Position numbers and translations under genes: made by a program. From Tenderia sp965602225 (lineage in GTDB: Bacteria > Pseudomonadota > Gammaproteobacteria > Tenderiales > Tenderiaceae): a stretch of 45,401 nucleotides of DNA. The stretch's first letter is position 1, and each line of letters begins with the position of its first letter. The notes under the pieces are model-generated. The model ran no database searches. It had not been told where the DNA came from and was given only the letters and a program-made list of their open reading frames with translations. This document shows, piece after piece, positions 45,323 to 45,401 of this stretch. The stretch lies in assembly GCA_965602225.1 (NCBI GenBank), contig CBFCYE010000022.1:1-45401 (forward strand), given 5' to 3'.

Positions 45323-45401
45323 GGGAATTTTATGTCTACTTAGTGCTGCGGTTTCAACCGGTTGATGCAACATCTAATCTCTAATGATAGAGAGGAGGAT
45401 G

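Noticed and set aside
45399..45401. Possible next gene starting at the final ATG after GAGAGGAGG
   Set aside because: The ATG directly abuts the purine run and the window ends there; no coding sequence can be read.
1..45401. CRISPR arrays, tRNA or rRNA genes, intact insertion sequences or prophage
   Set aside because: No regularly spaced direct repeats, no tRNA-like T-arm signature in any gap, and no transposase or phage protein among the frames.

Overview
The window comes from a gammaproteobacterium-like genome. The evidence is the set of YacL, YehS, RdgC, MtfA, CbpA/CbpM, Prc and bifunctional PBP1b-type proteins, all of which have close enterobacterial or pseudomonad relatives. No rRNA or tRNA is present, so genus cannot be fixed. 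The sucrose cluster sps-spp-fruK-ams is the arrangement known from methanotrophs and some other aerobic gammaproteobacteria. Together with hypF (hydrogenase maturation) it hints at a chemolithotrophic or methylotrophic lifestyle, which is inference.

Layout. (1) 1-3.7 kb: hypF on the minus strand, divergent from an HD-GYP response regulator. (2) 3.75-21.6 kb: a cobalamin riboswitch followed by about twenty same-strand, mostly overlapping or closely spaced genes for nearly complete adenosylcobalamin synthesis: cobO, cbiA, a CbiM-like Co permease, cobM/cbiF, a long His-tailed cbiX, cbiC, cbiD, cbiET, cobI/cbiL, cbiG, cobE, a cobJ fused to a ChuX/HemS-like domain, a [2Fe-2S] ferredoxin, bluB, cbiB, cobC, cobQ, cobU, cobT and cobS. 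CbiX, CbiD and CbiG, and the absence of CobG and CobNST, mark a cobalt-early (anaerobic-type) corrin pathway. It is capped by the O2-dependent lower-ligand enzyme BluB. No precorrin-6A reductase (CobK/CbiJ) is in the cluster. Two REP-like palindromes lie in the only sizeable gaps. (3) 21.8-27.2 kb: a 1528-residue hybrid sensor kinase and a DUF155 protein. (4) 27.4-33.4 kb: sps-spp-fruK-ams for sucrose synthesis and turnover. (5) 33.4-43.2 kb: housekeeping genes yacL, yehS, cbpA-cbpM, mtfA, prc, an rluA-type pseudouridine synthase, the PBP1b gene, a TPR lipoprotein and a small basic protein. A MITE-like element with 31-bp terminal inverted repeats lies just before the rluA-type gene and appears to supply its ribosome binding site. 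(6) 43.5-45.4 kb: rdgC on the minus strand, then a decayed remnant of a large DUF4011/DUF3320 helicase-type gene, shrunk by internal deletion and broken by a one-base frameshift.

The most unusual feature is the CobJ with a C-terminal haem-utilisation-type domain, overlapping a ferredoxin gene. Together with the missing CobK/CbiJ it suggests a non-standard redox or tetrapyrrole-handling module in this corrin pathway.
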